From positions 1 through 21,800 of the forward strand of contig CALGXF010000032.1 of NCBI GenBank assembly GCA_937935995.1: a stretch of 21,800 nt of DNA, read 5' to 3'. Of this stretch, positions 13,685 through 21,327 are shown piece by piece (the stretch's first letter is position 1; each line of letters begins with the position of its first letter). A program made the position numbers and the translations under genes. The notes beneath the pieces are model-generated. The model worked only from the letters and a program-made list of their open reading frames with translations, did not search any database and was not told where the DNA came from. The stretch is from an uncultured Alphaproteobacteria bacterium. Its GTDB lineage: Bacteria; Pseudomonadota; Alphaproteobacteria; CAAHEQ01; UBA3637.

Positions 13685-13695
13685 GGAAATAGGAA
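13675..13695. promoter_or_regulatory. candidate operator over the hydrolase promoter
   Basis: TTCCTAT and ATAGGAA are perfect 7-bp arms separated by 7 nt and span the -10 box and transcription start. No regulator gene is adjacent, so the binding protein would be encoded elsewhere. Confidence 0.55.
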
Positions 13696-13713
13696 CTGTC
13701 AAAAGGAGGCTGT

Positions 13714-14769
13714 ATGATAAAATATTTTAACTTAAAATTCTGCAAAATTATGTTTATGATTTTGTTTGGATTGTTTTTTTCAACCATAACAGTAGGAGCA
13801 ACCATGAAACCATCAAATACAGATTGGGACAAGACTTTTGCCAAAAGCGAAAAAGTGGACGTGCAAAAAGTCTATTTTAAAAACCGTTACGGCATCACAT
13901 TAGCGGGAGATTTGTATACACCCAAAAACAAACCCGAAGGAAAACTGCCGGCCATTGCCGTCAGCGGGCCGTTTGGCGCCGTCAAAGAGCAGTCTTCCGG
14001 CCTTTATGCCCAAACAATGGCTGAACGCGGCTTCATCACGCTGGCCTTTGATCCTTCTTATACCGGTGAAAGCAGCGGCGAACCACGTTTAGTAGCTTCT
14101 CCTGATATCAATACCGAAGATATCAGTGCTGCCGTTGACTTTTTAAGTGTTCAAGACAACGTTGACGCCAACAAAATCGGGGTCATCGGCATTTGCGGAT
14201 TTGGCGGTTTTGCTCTGAACGCCGCCGCGATGGATACCAGAATCAAAGCAACAGTTACATCAACCATGTATGACATGAGCCGAGTCAATGCGAACGGTTA
14301 TTTTGATGCGATGAGTGAAAATGAACGCTACGCATTAAAACAAAAATTGAACGCTCAACGGACTGAAGATTTTAAAAACGGAACTTATGCGGCGGAAGCC
14401 GGCTTGCCGGATAAACTGACGGGAGAAGAACCGCAGTTTGTCAAAGACTATTATGATTATTACAAAACACCGCGCGGTTATCATAAACGTTCCAAAAACT
14501 CCAATACCGGTTGGAATATGACTTCTGCCCTGTCCTTTATCAACATGCCGATATTAACATACAGTGATGAAATCAAAAGCGCAGTTCTGATGTTGCATGG
14601 CGAGAATGCTCACAGCCGTTATTTCAGCGAGGATGCTTATAAAAAGCTGACAGGTGACAATAAGGAACTGGTGATAATTCCCGGTGCTAATCATACCGAT
14701 TTATATGACCGAACGGATAAAATCCCGTTTGATAAAATCGAAACATTTTTCAAAAATAATTTGAAATAA
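13714..14769 (+). CDS. exported alpha/beta-hydrolase-fold protein with atypical nucleophile motif
   Basis: A 351-aa protein with a signal peptide (hydrophobic core FMILFGLFFSTITVG, cut near residue 29) and an alpha/beta-hydrolase domain: the oxyanion-side AVSGPFGAVKEQ, the strand FITLAFDPSYTGESSGEP and a C-terminal candidate His327 in ANHTDLYD. It resembles YcjY/dienelactone-hydrolase-like exported esterases. The nucleophile elbow reads GICGFGG (159-165), with Phe163 where related proteins have serine, and Cys161 nearby. It may use the cysteine, belong to a branch with an aromatic elbow, or be non-catalytic. AAAGGAGG sets the start. It is divergent from the 33-codon ORF, and a dyad covers its promoter. 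Confidence 0.82.
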   Translation: MIKYFNLKFCKIMFMILFGLFFSTITVGATMKPSNTDWDKTFAKSEKVDVQKVYFKNRYGITLAGDLYTPKNKPEGKLPAIAVSGPFGAVKEQSSGLYAQTMAERGFITLAFDPSYTGESSGEPRLVASPDINTEDISAAVDFLSVQDNVDANKIGVIGICGFGGFALNAAAMDTRIKATVTSTMYDMSRVNANGYFDAMSENERYALKQKLNAQRTEDFKNGTYAAEAGLPDKLTGEEPQFVKDYYDYYKTPRGYHKRSKNSNTGWNMTSALSFINMPILTYSDEIKSAVLMLHGENAHSRYFSEDAYKKLTGDNKELVIIPGANHTDLYDRTDKIPFDKIETFFKNNLK

Positions 14770-14778
14770 GAAAAACAC

Positions 14779-14812
14779 GTCCTTCATTTAACATTCGGTA
14801 AACCGGAAGGAC
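14779..14812. other. hairpin with an internal second hairpin
   Basis: GTCCTTC (14779-14785) pairs with GAAGGAC (14806-14812), and inside it CGGT (14796-14799) pairs with ACCG (14802-14805). It lies between the hydrolase stop and the terminator, lacks a T tract and may stabilise the mRNA 3' end. Confidence 0.4.
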
Positions 14813-14822
14813 AATTTAAACA

Positions 14823-14857
14823 GACTCGGAAATTCATATTTCCGGGTCTTTTTTTGC
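14823..14857 (+). terminator. terminator of the hydrolase gene
   Basis: An 11-bp stem with one G-T wobble (14823-14833 with 14838-14848) and a TCAT loop is followed by eight T or more on the plus strand. Confidence 0.88.
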
Positions 14858-14921
14858 TTTTAAAATTTTCGAAAATTTAAAAAAATCATTTAAAATCAAT
14901 CGCGACAAACAAGCTCTTTTT

Positions 14922-14954
14922 TCAAAAAAATAAGTCCTTGAAAAACAAGGACTT
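14922..14954 (-). terminator. terminator of tRNA-Lys
   Basis: A perfect 9-bp stem (AAGTCCTTG 14932-14940 with CAAGGACTT 14946-14954) around five A. On the minus strand it is followed by an A and then seven T. It starts 3 nt beyond the tRNA 3' end. Confidence 0.9.
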
Positions 14955-14957
14955 GAA

Positions 14958-15033
14958 TGGTGAGCGTGCTGGGACTCGAACCCAGGGCCCTCTGATTAAA
15001 AGTCAGATGCTCTACCGACTGAGCTACACACTC
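14958..15033 (-). tRNA. tRNA-Lys (anticodon UUU)
   Basis: A 76-nt cloverleaf with the 3' CCA encoded. The acceptor stem GAGTGTG pairs with CACGCTC (one G-U). The D arm is GCTC/GAGC. The anticodon stem TCTGA/TCAGA encloses the loop CTTTTAA with anticodon TTT. The T arm CTGGG/CCCAG encloses TTCGAGT. All arms pair, so the gene is intact. It has its own promoter and terminator and lies downstream of hflX. Confidence 0.97.
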
Positions 15034-15051
15034 GCTTTCACGAATGAAGCG

Positions 15052-15080
15052 AATATACATAAAACGCGCGTCCCCGTCAA
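15052..15080 (-). promoter_or_regulatory. promoter of tRNA-Lys
   Basis: On the minus strand TTGACG (15075-15080) and TATATT (15052-15057) are separated by 17 bp, giving a transcription start about 12 nt before the mature tRNA. Confidence 0.75.
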
Positions 15081-15103
15081 GTCTTTTTTTGAAAAAAATT
15101 TTT

Positions 15104-16387
15104 TTATTGTAAAAACACCAAATCCGGCGTCGTTTCCATCAGTTGCCCGAAAGCCCCTTCCGGCATCACAACGTCTATTTCAATATAAGTGTCCGTATCT
15201 TTGCGTTTTAAAACAGAACCACGCTCATAAAGTTTTGCCAAAATTTTCCCTTTTTCAACGGGAACACGTACCCTGAAGACACGTTGCTTCGCATTCATCG
15301 TTTCATCAATATGCGCCAACAATAAATCCAATCCTTCTCCCGTCAAAGCAGAAACCGGCCACATTCTGTCTTTTTCTTTCGTCTTTTGAAACAAAGCCTG
15401 CCGTTCAGTGTCATCCAACAAATCGATTTTATTTAAAACTTCTTTTAACCCGGCATCGACTTCTTCTTTCAAGCCCAAATCTTTCAAAACAGCTTCGACA
15501 TCTTGTTTTTGTGCCTGTGTATCCGGATGAGAACAATCCCGAACATGTAAAATAATATCCGCTTCCACAACTTCTTCTAATGTTGCCCGAAACGCAGCCA
15601 CCAATTCATGCGGCAAATCCGAAATAAAACCGACCGTGTCGGATAAAATCACACGGCGACCGCTGGGCAATCGAATTTCACGCAAAGTCGGATCCAGCGT
15701 CGCGAACAACAAATCTTTTGCAAAAACATCCGCCTTTGTCAGTTTGTTAAACAACGTCGATTTTCCCGCATTTGTATAGCCCACCAAGGCGACAACGGGA
15801 TACGGCACCTTTTGCCGAGCGCGGCGTTGCAAAGAGCGCGTTTTTTTGACTTGTTCTAATTCTTTTTTAATGCGCACGATTTTATCATCAATAATCCGCC
15901 GGTCGATTTCAATTTGCGTTTCTCCGGGGCCGCCCAAAAAACCGGCGCCGCCGCGTTGACGTTCCAAATGCGTCCAAGACCGAACCAATCGGCTGCGCTG
16001 ATAGGTCAAGTGCGCTAATTCGACTTGAAGCACCCCTTCTTTTGTCCGCGCCCGCTCGCCGAAAATTTCCAAAATCAAAGCCGTTCGATCAATGACCTTT
16101 GTCTGCCATGCTTTTTCCAAATTACGTTGTTGAACCGGCGTCAACGCGCAGTCCATAATCACAACATCCACTTCTTTTTCTTTGAACATCGGCGCCAAGC
16201 GATCTATAACACCACGACCGATATATGTTGACGGTTTGATTTCACGCACGGGAACAACTTCGGCCCCGATTATCGTTAAATCAATCGCCCGAGCCAATCC
16301 GACCGCTTCATCCAACCGTGCGTCGGCCGAACGCAGTTCATTTTTTTCTTTCAAATCAGGATAAAGAACATACGCATACGCACTCAT
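15104..16387 (-). CDS. hflX: ribosome-associated GTPase HflX
   Basis: A 427-aa GTPase. The N-terminal HflX domain (about 1-190) has the family signature GGPGETQIEIDRR. The G domain carries G1 GYTNAGKSTLF, G3 DTVGFISDLP, G4 NKIDL and a G5-like SALTGEG. HflX binds the 50S subunit and can split stalled or heat-damaged ribosomes. Its ATG overlaps the hfq stop as ATGA, so translation is coupled. It is last in the sel1-dus-trkA-hfq-hflX run. No classical terminator follows; only an A7T7 tract sits at its 3' end, just before the tRNA promoter. Confidence 0.95.
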   Translation of the reverse strand: MSAYAYVLYPDLKEKNELRSADARLDEAVGLARAIDLTIIGAEVVPVREIKPSTYIGRGVIDRLAPMFKEKEVDVVIMDCALTPVQQRNLEKAWQTKVIDRTALILEIFGERARTKEGVLQVELAHLTYQRSRLVRSWTHLERQRGGAGFLGGPGETQIEIDRRIIDDKIVRIKKELEQVKKTRSLQRRARQKVPYPVVALVGYTNAGKSTLFNKLTKADVFAKDLLFATLDPTLREIRLPSGRRVILSDTVGFISDLPHELVAAFRATLEEVVEADIILHVRDCSHPDTQAQKQDVEAVLKDLGLKEEVDAGLKEVLNKIDLLDDTERQALFQKTKEKDRMWPVSALTGEGLDLLLAHIDETMNAKQRVFRVRVPVEKGKILAKLYERGSVLKRKDTDTYIEIDVVMPEGAFGQLMETTPDLVFLQ

Positions 16388-16614
16388 GAAGCGTTTTCAT
16401 CCTCAAAATCATGAATACCGGCAACCGGCATAATCGTTGAAATGGCATGTTTGTAAATAAATTGCGTATGCGCATCCCGACGCAATAAAATACCGTCCGC
16501 ATCCAATCCCGTCATCACGCCTTGCAACTTGACACCGCATTGCAAAAAAACGGTAACAGGTTCTTGATGTCGATACAAATAGGTTAAAAAAACTTCTTGC
16601 GCGTTTTTATTCAT
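16384..16614 (-). CDS. hfq: RNA chaperone Hfq, divergent
   Basis: A 76-aa Sm-fold protein. Sm1 spans PVTVFLQCGVKLQG and Sm2 is the almost canonical YKHAISTIMP, so the proximal-face Lys-His pair is kept, as is the N-terminal Gln6 (E. coli Gln8). Several usual residues differ. By alignment to E. coli Hfq, Asn28 is Cys26, Phe39 is Leu37, Gln41 is Ala39, Phe42 is Asp40 and Arg16 is Tyr14. Hfq hexamers pair small RNAs with mRNAs. AAGGAA precedes the ATG. It follows trkA by 42 nt and overlaps hflX by 4 nt. Context and Sm2 make the identity safe despite the drift. Confidence 0.93.
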   Translation of the reverse strand: MNKNAQEVFLTYLYRHQEPVTVFLQCGVKLQGVMTGLDADGILLRRDAHTQFIYKHAISTIMPVAGIHDFEDENAS

Positions 16615-16656
16615 CTTCTTTCCTTTTCATAGAAACGCTTATCATATAGCACAAAA

Positions 16657-18027
16657 TCAAAAGAAAAACAACCCGGCTGCAAAAAGTTTATCGACTTCTT
16701 TGGAATGACCTTTATCCGCAAAAACAACGACCGAATCGCCTTTCATGATTTCAAATTCCTTTGACAAAGGCATTAATTCATCGTCCCGAACAACAGCACA
16801 TATCCGAACGCCGGGCGGCGTTTTTATTTTTTCAAACGGAACACCCACGACTTTTGACGTTTCCAAAGCCGCTATTTCCATGACGTCTCCGGCACCGCCG
16901 CCCAAAGAATAAACAGACCGAACTTGCCCTTTGCGAATTTGGGCAATAATCGTCGAAATGCTAATCGCATTCGGATCAATAATGACATCCACACCCAAAT
17001 CCGAAATCAAATGATTATAAAGAGCTTTATTAATCAAAGCAAACGTCTTTTTCACATTCTTTCGTTTTGCCAATAAGGAAAGCAAAATATTGTCTTCATC
17101 TTCTCCGGTCAAAGCAATCGATACATCCATTTCTCCGATTTGGCTTTCGGTTAAGATATCCTCGTTTAATCCATCGCCCTCAATAATCAATGTATCCGGC
17201 AGTTGTTTAGCCAAAAAATGAGCACGCCGCTCGTCCTTTTCAACCAACGTAATATGTTGCGTAACGCCTTCCTCTTCCAACAGCTTGGCCGTTCTTAATC
17301 CGACTCGACCGCCGCCGAATAAAATGACTTTGCGCGCTTCATCCGTTTCATGTCCCATCACGGATAAAACTTTAGACAATCCTTTTGTCTTTGTCACAAA
17401 ATAAACATCATCTTCTTTTTGAAAAGTCAGACTGTTTGTAATCGGAATCGATTGCCCGTCTCGAATAACGCGCCCCAGCCCCAGTACATAATCCGGCAAC
17501 AATTCCTTTATTTCATCAACACGCCGCCCGACAAGAGGAGCCTTTTCCGGCAACGGTAAACCAATCATCACGACTTTGCGATTGTTCAGCGTGATATAAT
17601 CCAAAGCCCCCGGTATCTTTAAATTTCGAACAATGCGTTTGGCGATTTCCTGCTCCGGCGCAATCACGACGTCCATGTGCAAAGCCTGTTGCAACTGTTC
17701 ATAATCGGGATCCAAATAAAACCCGGATCGCAACCTTGCCATTTTCATCGGCACATGAAAAAGCGCATCCGCCGCCAAACACGTAATCATATTCACTTCA
17801 TCATTGTTTGTGACGGCAATCAACATATCCGCGTCTTTCGCACCGGCAGTTTCCAACATCGCCGGATTAGCAGCATTTCCTTGAACTGTCTGAATATCCA
17901 AATCATTTTCCAAAGACGTTAATTTACGACCGTCTGTATCAATTAAAACGACTTCAAATTTTTCGTCTGACAAATACTGCGTAATAACCGTTCCGACTTG
18001 CCCGGCACCGCACACAATTGCTTTCAT
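16657..18027 (-). CDS. trkA: Trk potassium uptake regulatory subunit TrkA
   Basis: A 456-aa protein with two tandem RCK units, the full-length proteobacterial TrkA form. Rossmann motifs are GAGQVGTVI (about 7-15) and GGGRVGLRTA near residue 240; each RCK-N is followed by a TrkA-C domain. It binds NAD(H) and gates the TrkH/TrkG potassium channel from the cytosol; no trkH lies in the window. GGGGG upstream of the ATG is a strong ribosome binding site. It lies 12 nt after dus and 42 nt before hfq. In many alphaproteobacteria ntrX precedes trkA, but no ntr gene is present here. Confidence 0.95.
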   Translation of the reverse strand: MKAIVCGAGQVGTVITQYLSDEKFEVVLIDTDGRKLTSLENDLDIQTVQGNAANPAMLETAGAKDADMLIAVTNNDEVNMITCLAADALFHVPMKMARLRSGFYLDPDYEQLQQALHMDVVIAPEQEIAKRIVRNLKIPGALDYITLNNRKVVMIGLPLPEKAPLVGRRVDEIKELLPDYVLGLGRVIRDGQSIPITNSLTFQKEDDVYFVTKTKGLSKVLSVMGHETDEARKVILFGGGRVGLRTAKLLEEEGVTQHITLVEKDERRAHFLAKQLPDTLIIEGDGLNEDILTESQIGEMDVSIALTGEDEDNILLSLLAKRKNVKKTFALINKALYNHLISDLGVDVIIDPNAISISTIIAQIRKGQVRSVYSLGGGAGDVMEIAALETSKVVGVPFEKIKTPPGVRICAVVRDDELMPLSKEFEIMKGDSVVVFADKGHSKEVDKLFAAGLFFF

Positions 18028-18039
18028 CCGTTTCCCCCT

Positions 18040-18948
18040 TTAAAAATAGGCTTTGATTAATGCCCGTACCCGTTCCTCATCCGTTTCAGCATAAACCGCC
18101 CGTCTGAAATTAGCAACAAAAGTTTTCCCACCGGCATACCAAGCAAGGTGTTTACGGGCAATGAATAAACCTTTGTGGCCGTAATATGCCATCAACCGAT
18201 CAAAATGAGTCAAAACAACCTCCTTTAAATCAAATGAAAGCGTTTGACCGTTAACAAGTGCCAAAATCCAAGGCTTTCCCATTGCCGCGCGGCCAATCAT
18301 CACACCGTCTGCGCCGGTTTGAGCCAAACAAGCATCAGCCGATTGGGCATCCGTTATGTCTCCGTTTGCAATAACCGGGATGGAAACAGCCTGTTTTACT
18401 TGTTGAATCCAAGACCAATCAGCCTTCCCGCTGTATCCTTGTTCTTTTGTCCGCGCATGAATGGTAAGCCCGTCTGCGCCGGCTTCTTCCAAATGCTTTG
18501 CAAAATCAACAACGTTCACGTGCGCGGCATCCCATCCCAACCGCGTTTTCACCGTTACGGGAATTGAAACAGCCTTTTTCACAGCCTCAACCAGTTGATA
18601 TGCCCGATACGGGTCTTTCATCAAAGCCGAACCGCTGATGTTGGCAATCAGCTTTTTCACCGGACATCCCATATTGATGTCAATTTGAACAGCACCCGTT
18701 TGTTCGGCCATTTGTGCCGCACGCGCCATTTTGTTCGGATGACTTCCCACCAACTGGATACCAATCGGTCCCGTTTCTCCGGTTAAATCCATCATTCGCC
18801 GGGTTTCTTTCGAACCGTAACACAAAGCATCCGCCGAAATCATTTCCGTAAATAACAAATCGTTACAAAACAACCGCACCATCTGGCGGAACGGTTTATC
18901 GGTCACGCCGGCCATCGGCGCCAGCATCGTTTTACTTTGAAAGGGCAT
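18040..18948 (-). CDS. dusB: tRNA-dihydrouridine synthase, DusB-like
   Basis: A 302-aa FMN-dependent tRNA dihydrouridine synthase: LAPMAGVTDKPFR at the N-terminus, the catalytic-cysteine motif INMGCPVKK, the TVKTRLGW and GLTIHART strands and the phosphate-binding GADGVMIGRAAMGKPW. The enzyme reduces uridine in tRNA D-loops. Its start overlaps the 3' end of the Sel1 gene by 17 nt, with little ribosome binding site, which suggests coupled translation. The assignment to DusB rather than another Dus class rests on the trkA-hfq-hflX context typical of alphaproteobacterial dusB/nifR3; the length is slightly short. Confidence 0.93.
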   Translation of the reverse strand: MPFQSKTMLAPMAGVTDKPFRQMVRLFCNDLLFTEMISADALCYGSKETRRMMDLTGETGPIGIQLVGSHPNKMARAAQMAEQTGAVQIDINMGCPVKKLIANISGSALMKDPYRAYQLVEAVKKAVSIPVTVKTRLGWDAAHVNVVDFAKHLEEAGADGLTIHARTKEQGYSGKADWSWIQQVKQAVSIPVIANGDITDAQSADACLAQTGADGVMIGRAAMGKPWILALVNGQTLSFDLKEVVLTHFDRLMAYYGHKGLFIARKHLAWYAGGKTFVANFRRAVYAETDEERVRALIKAYF

Positions 18949-19885
18949 AGGGCCGTCTTTCTTTTATAAAATTGTCCACAAAATCCATCGCCTGTTGTTT
19001 CTGTTCAGGCGATAACCGTTTTTCCAACTCAGCCAATTCCGGCGCATTTTCCAAAATATTATCGCTGTCGGGAAACATAAATGTCATCGCCAAGTACAGC
19101 CATTGATAAGCTTTAACCAAATCCGGGATTTTATCTTGATCGGAAGAATAAATCTCATACAACTTCCGTTGAGCCGGCGTATAATCCTGCATTGCAGCCT
19201 TTTCATACCAATCGACAGCTTTGTCGACATTCACTTCCACCCCTTTGCCGTCCAAATACATATAAGCCGCGGCACACATTGCTTCCAATCGGTTCTGTTT
19301 GGCTGCCCGCTCGTACCAATACAAAGCCTTTTCATAATTGCGCGGTACTTTAGACCCTTCTTCAAACAACCGGCCGAGTTCATATTGGCTGATAGAATCG
19401 CCATAGCCGGCTGTTTTGGCCAACCATTGCATATCCCATTTTTCATCGATATCCGGCGCGCTTTTAATTTTATAGCTGGGTGAGCGACGCAAATAAGCCA
19501 ATGCCCGTAATGCTTCTTTATCGCCTTTTTCCGCCGCCATTTCATAGTATTTTTCCGACAATTCCGGATCCGGCAGAACGCCCGGTTTTCCGTACTGATA
19601 AATCCGTCCCAATGCAAATTGAGCCTCCAAATACCCTTGATTAGCGGACTTGGTTAACCACATCACAATGGTTGGATAGTCTTTTTTCTTTTGTTTTTGA
19701 TAAAAACACGCCAATTGAAATTGCGCATCCGCATATCCGTCATCCGCTTTGGCATACAAATCGGTTTGTTCAATCTGTTCAAGCGTCACGGCATCCGAAA
19801 AAGGCAACAGCACAGATGAACCGGCCACAGCCGGCAGAACCAGTCCCCACATAAAACACACAGATATCAGTTGACTTTTAAGCAT
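18932..19885 (-). CDS. exported Sel1-like repeat protein
   Basis: A 317-aa protein with a signal peptide (LISVCFMWGLVLPAVA, cut before GSS) and about six Sel1/TPR-like helical repeats, for example AQFALGRIYQYG, YELGRLFEEG, AMCAAAYMYLDGKG and DKAVDWYEKAA. Sel1 proteins are scaffolds for protein contacts, often at the envelope or at the host interface. No ribosome binding site precedes the ATG, and the promoter places the transcript start at or next to it, so the mRNA is probably leaderless. It is the first gene of the sel1-dus-trkA-hfq-hflX run and overlaps dus by 17 nt. Confidence 0.85.
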   Translation of the reverse strand: MLKSQLISVCFMWGLVLPAVAGSSVLLPFSDAVTLEQIEQTDLYAKADDGYADAQFQLACFYQKQKKKDYPTIVMWLTKSANQGYLEAQFALGRIYQYGKPGVLPDPELSEKYYEMAAEKGDKEALRALAYLRRSPSYKIKSAPDIDEKWDMQWLAKTAGYGDSISQYELGRLFEEGSKVPRNYEKALYWYERAAKQNRLEAMCAAAYMYLDGKGVEVNVDKAVDWYEKAAMQDYTPAQRKLYEIYSSDQDKIPDLVKAYQWLYLAMTFMFPDSDNILENAPELAELEKRLSPEQKQQAMDFVDNFIKERRPYALSK

Positions 19886-19898
19886 AATTTTTTATACT
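19871..19898 (+). promoter_or_regulatory. promoter of trmFO
   Basis: TTGACT (19871-19876) and TATACT (19893-19898) are separated by 16 bp, about 34 nt upstream of the trmFO start codon. The -35 box lies inside the sel1 coding region. Confidence 0.6.
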
Positions 19899-19919
19899 GT
19901 GTTTCACATCAAATTGCAA
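19891..19919 (-). promoter_or_regulatory. promoter of the sel1-dus-trkA-hfq-hflX run
   Basis: On the minus strand TTGCAA (19914-19919) and TATAAA (19891-19896) are separated by 17 bp. The expected start is near 19884, at the ATG of sel1. Its -10 box overlaps that of the divergent trmFO promoter. Confidence 0.6.
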
Positions 19920-19931
19920 AGGAAAAGTGAG

Positions 19932-21254
19932 ATGTCTCATCAAAAAGTGCGTGTTATCGGTGCCGGGCTGGCCGGATCAGAGGCTGCTTGGCAACTGGCA
20001 CAAAAAGGCATAAACGTTGATTTAATCGAAATGCGTCCGGATACGATGACTCCGGCGCATACGACAGGCGATTGTGCCGAGTTGGTTTGTTCCAATTCTC
20101 TGCGTTCAGACGATGTCCAAACCAGTGCGGTTGGTTTATTGCATGAAGAACTGCGGCGCATGGGGTCTTTGATTATGATTGCGGCAGACGCTTGTTCCGT
20201 TCCGGCCGGTGGTGCTTTGGCGGTCAATCGGCATGATTTTTCGAAAATGATTACGCAAAAGCTGAAAAGCCATCCGTTGATTCGTTACGAAGTCCGTTCC
20301 ATGCGTTTACCGTCAGATGATGTGCCGACAATTGTGGCAACCGGGCCGTTAACTTCCGGTCCGATGGCGGATGACATTCAAAATTTGACCGGCGATGAAT
20401 CTCTGCACTTTTTTGATGCGATTGCGCCGATTGTGTACACGGATTCCATTAACATGGAAAAAGCATGGTACCAATCTCGATATGACAAAGGCGACAAATA
20501 TGATTATCTCAATCTGGCGTTGACGAAAGAGCAGTATGAACAATTTGTTCAAGATTTACGGGCAGGTGAAAAAGTCGCTTTTAAGGAATGGGAAAAAGAA
20601 ACACCTTATTTTGAAGGCTGTCTGCCGATTGAAGTGATGGCCGAACGCGGGATGGACACGTTGGCTTTCGGCCCCATGAAACCGGTCGGATTAACCAGCC
20701 CGCATTTAACACAGCGGCCTAAAGCCGTTGTCCAACTACGCAAAGAAAACAAAGAAGGCAGCCTCATGAACATGGTCGGCTTTCAAACCAAGTTGACTTA
20801 CGGGGAACAAACGCGGATTTTCCGAACGATTCCCGGATTAGAAGATGCTGTTTTCGCCCGTTTAGGTGGCATTCATCGCAACACATTTGTCTGCGGACCG
20901 AAAGTATTGGATGAGCGGTTATGTTTAAAAAAACGCCCTTCCATTCGACTGGCCGGACAAGTTTCCGGATGCGAAGGGTATATCGAAAGCACGGCTATGG
21001 GACTGTTGGCCGGGCTATTGACGGCTTTTCCGAAAATGCCGTTACCGCCGGCAACAACGGCTTTAGGGGCTATGTTACGCCATGTCACGGCCGGCAATCC
21101 GGAGACATATCAGCCGATGAACATTAATTTCGGACTTTTCCCCGAACCGGAAACGGAAGGAACTCGTAAAATCAAAGGCGCCGATCGTAAAAAATTATAT
21201 ACCACACGGGCATTGCGTGACTTGGAAGCGTGGAAAACCCAAATTAACCTTTAA
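19932..21254 (+). CDS. trmFO: methylenetetrahydrofolate--tRNA-(uracil-5-)-methyltransferase TrmFO
   Basis: A 440-aa flavoprotein with an N-terminal FAD-binding Rossmann motif (VIGAGLAGSEAAWQLA), the TrmFO hallmark CAELVCSNSLRSD with its conserved cysteine, GALAVNRHDFS, and the C-terminal QVSGCEGYIESTAMGLLAG and GAMLRHVT motifs. It makes 5-methyluridine at position 54 of tRNA from methylenetetrahydrofolate, a role also consistent with alphaproteobacteria. The start at 19932 follows AAAGGA; a GTG at 19899 is too close to the promoter. It is divergent from sel1 and ends in a strong terminator, so it is monocistronic. Confidence 0.95.
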   Translation: MSHQKVRVIGAGLAGSEAAWQLAQKGINVDLIEMRPDTMTPAHTTGDCAELVCSNSLRSDDVQTSAVGLLHEELRRMGSLIMIAADACSVPAGGALAVNRHDFSKMITQKLKSHPLIRYEVRSMRLPSDDVPTIVATGPLTSGPMADDIQNLTGDESLHFFDAIAPIVYTDSINMEKAWYQSRYDKGDKYDYLNLALTKEQYEQFVQDLRAGEKVAFKEWEKETPYFEGCLPIEVMAERGMDTLAFGPMKPVGLTSPHLTQRPKAVVQLRKENKEGSLMNMVGFQTKLTYGEQTRIFRTIPGLEDAVFARLGGIHRNTFVCGPKVLDERLCLKKRPSIRLAGQVSGCEGYIESTAMGLLAGLLTAFPKMPLPPATTALGAMLRHVTAGNPETYQPMNINFGLFPEPETEGTRKIKGADRKKLYTTRALRDLEAWKTQINL

Positions 21255-21279
21255 AAAAGGAGCCAAAAGGCTCCTTTTT
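21255..21279. terminator. bidirectional terminator between trmFO and the ankyrin gene
   Basis: AAAAGGAGCC (21255-21264) pairs with GGCTCCTTTT (21269-21278) around four A. It starts at the trmFO stop and has A and T tracts on both sides, so it can also serve the convergent ankyrin gene. Confidence 0.9.
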
Positions 21280-21327
21280 ATCGGTTTACTTCGCACGGCC
21301 GCATGACCCCGTGCGGAATTTGTTTTG

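Noticed and set aside
15092..15105. A7T7 tract at the hflX 3' end as terminator
   Set aside because: It has no GC stem; hflX transcripts may instead run into tRNA-Lys and end at its terminator.
19231..19617. Minus-strand 128-codon open frame inside sel1
   Set aside because: Out-of-frame shadow of the repeat-rich Sel1 gene; no independent start signal and a composition rich in Cys/Trp/Lys unlike real proteins.
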